Source: Heloderma charlesbogerti | Taxonomy: Eukaryota; Chordata; Lepidosauria; Squamata; Helodermatidae | Assembly (NCBI GenBank): GCA_026122225.1 | Contig: JANEZZ010002197.1 | Location: 930,001 to 994,000, forward strand | Direction of reading: 5' to 3' | Length of the DNA: 64,000 bases | Shown: piece after piece, positions 62,400 through 64,000 of the stretch | Position numbering within the stretch: the first letter of the stretch is position 1 | Layout of the letters: the number at the start of each line of letters is the position of its first letter | Position numbers and translations under genes: made by a program | The notes under the pieces: model-generated | The model's database searches: none | What the model saw: only the letters and a program-made list of their open reading frames with translations | Told to the model about the DNA's origin: nothing

Positions 62400-64000
62400 A
62401 TGAGATAATGTATACACATTACAGGGTGGTATATATTTGACAGCTGCACTGTATGTGAAGAATTTAGTGTTGCATACAGCATTCAACATCCCAAGCATAG
62501 CAACTTTATTTTAAAGGTAGTGACATTTCTAGGCTTTAAGACTGCAAAGATAAGTCTGAAAGTTTTGGGTACTCTCCTAGTGAAACATCAGAATCAAAGA
62601 GTAAACTGGTCAATATAAATCTGGGTGCCAATGATTTCCCTAGGTCTTCAGGTGGGTGGTTTATGCCCTTCATAGATTCTTGCTTATCCCCATGGCCAGA
62701 AGAAAGCATGCACATTTACACACTTTATGCACATTTTCACATTTACATTTATATAGAATTTGGATTCTCCTCTTGTAGACATTTATGAGCTTACCTATAA
62801 AGGCTTCCTATGGGGTGGGGTCCAGGCTTGTGCACCATCTACCTGGAAGCACAAGATGCATGCTGCCTTCTGCTTCTCCAGCACTTCCTTGGATCCAGGC
62901 CATAAAGCACAAATCAAGGCAGCAGCATCCAAAACACCAGTTGGGAGTTTCTGCTGAGGTAGGAATGTGGGAAAAAACAGCACATCAGGGTGGAGGTGGG
63001 GAGCAGGTGCCACAGCCAGCCTGTTTATTATGAGGAAGGTTGAAGAGCCCTTTCACCAAAACAAATTTGGGGTGCTTTTTAGGACCTGTACTTTTTCTTC
63101 AGAATACGCTGCCCCTGAGCCCTAACCTCCAGCAGCTTAAGGGCAGCATGTACTACTTGCAGGTTTCTTAGAGTGATTGTTCTAATGTACAATTTGATTG
63201 TAATAATACATTTGTTTATTGTTTTTATGCTGTAAGCCACTTTGGGAAGACTATTGGGGCTAAGAAATGGATTAAATAAAAGTGTAATGCCACATCCTTC
63301 AACATGGCACTACAGCTTTAGAACAGCTGTTCTAAGAAAACTGACACAGAATGTGCATGGTCCTGCACCATTGGGAAGTGGCAGCTGAACAAGGGAGGAC
63401 AGAATAGGAGGTAATCAACTGGCTGGAGTTCTTGCAATGCCCACCTCAGGCTGATGCCACATGTTGCAGGGCTATAATTGTGCTGCAGCCCTTAGGGATC
63501 TGCAAGAGTTGCAGTATGTGCTGGGGCAGCCCACCCTTCCTTCTCCAAAAGGCCCCTAAACCTCAACTCAAGCAGAAAGGCTCACCCATTAAGGGGAATC
63601 AATATTTTAACAGTGCCACCTGTTAATTCCCTGCTGCTTTATTCTGTAAGACATTAGAACTAGTTAGGTAGACATCAACTTTACAGCATAACACTGTACT
63701 AATAAAGGTGCTTTGTTTGGTATCGAGTGTGCATTGCACAATAAGCATGTGGTTATCCACCTCCTTGCATGTCTCCTTTATGGACTGGAATGTGTGCATG
63801 CTCTGTCCCCAACAGGATAAGGCTTTCAACAGGCTGTGTTGTAATGGTGGTTTTCCCATACTAGGTGTCACTGTAGTGCCACTTGTACCATTCAGCGGCA
63901 GCATAGGAACACCAACTGACAAAATGAAGATCACAGAAGGAACAAGATATCCCTTGAAATACGCCTGTCCTCGAATTCTTTCTTAGTTTGACTCCTACAG
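62400..64000. other. Upstream intergenic DNA, no gene recognised
   Basis: Only an L2-like 3' tail at about 63140-63290 (gtaagccactttgggaagac) is recognisable. The upstream neighbour expected from mammalian gene order, NPEPPS, is not seen here. Confidence 0.45.

Noticed and set aside
54600..64000. NPEPPS, the upstream neighbour in mammals
   Set aside because: No exon-like block with splice sites and aminopeptidase similarity was found.

Overview
The window is vertebrate nuclear DNA, most likely from a squamate reptile. It has long introns, one CpG-island promoter and a heavy load of mixed transposons: BovB/RTE, CR1-like and L2-like LINEs, tRNA- and 5S-rRNA-derived SINEs, hAT-like elements and fold-back MITEs. 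This repertoire, BovB together with CR1 and a 5S-derived SINE, fits lizards and snakes. The species cannot be named from sequence alone.

One protein-coding gene dominates: KPNB1, importin subunit beta-1, on the minus strand. All 22 exons are present (ATG at 53859, last base of the split stop codon at 13370). The joined coding sequence is 2631 nt and encodes 876 residues, the same length as human importin beta-1. Exon boundaries were placed by hand from splice sites and the known protein, and every reading-frame phase closes. Residues known to contact nucleoporin FG repeats (I178, F217, I218, Y255, I263; L612, F688, L695), the acidic loop (334-341) and the IBB-contacting tryptophans (W342, W430, W472, W864) fall at their expected numbers. 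The 3' UTR runs left from 13369, and a CpG island covers 51.4-54.6 kb.

Layout. 1-12 kb: downstream intergenic DNA with L2-like and CR1-like remnants, an inverted pair of BovB fragments (3.9-5.8 kb), a tRNA-SINE cluster (7.2-8.1 kb) and a quiet stretch. 12-54 kb: KPNB1. Its introns carry an L2-like LINE (intron 16), a disrupted copy of ATMIN inside a putative TIR element (intron 15), a CR1-like LINE and a 5S-derived SINE (intron 12), a tRNA-Ala SINE (intron 9), a hAT-like hairpin element (intron 6), a CR1 tail (intron 5), and an 88-bp GC-rich minisatellite (intron 1). 54-64 kb: upstream intergenic DNA with an RTE fragment flanked by a perfect 14-bp duplication, an almost perfect palindromic MITE, a CR1-like LINE split by a 743-bp hAT-like element with a perfect 8-bp target duplication, a second CR1 fragment with an in-frame internal deletion, and old L2-like remnants.

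I see no prokaryote-type system, CRISPR array or operon, and no second intact gene. The most notable items are the ATMIN retrocopy, the two hAT-like elements with matching ends and elaborate internal hairpins, the 5S-SINE with a CR1 tail, and the unusual DNA around the KPNB1 promoter (polypurine tracts and the strand-skewed minisatellite).
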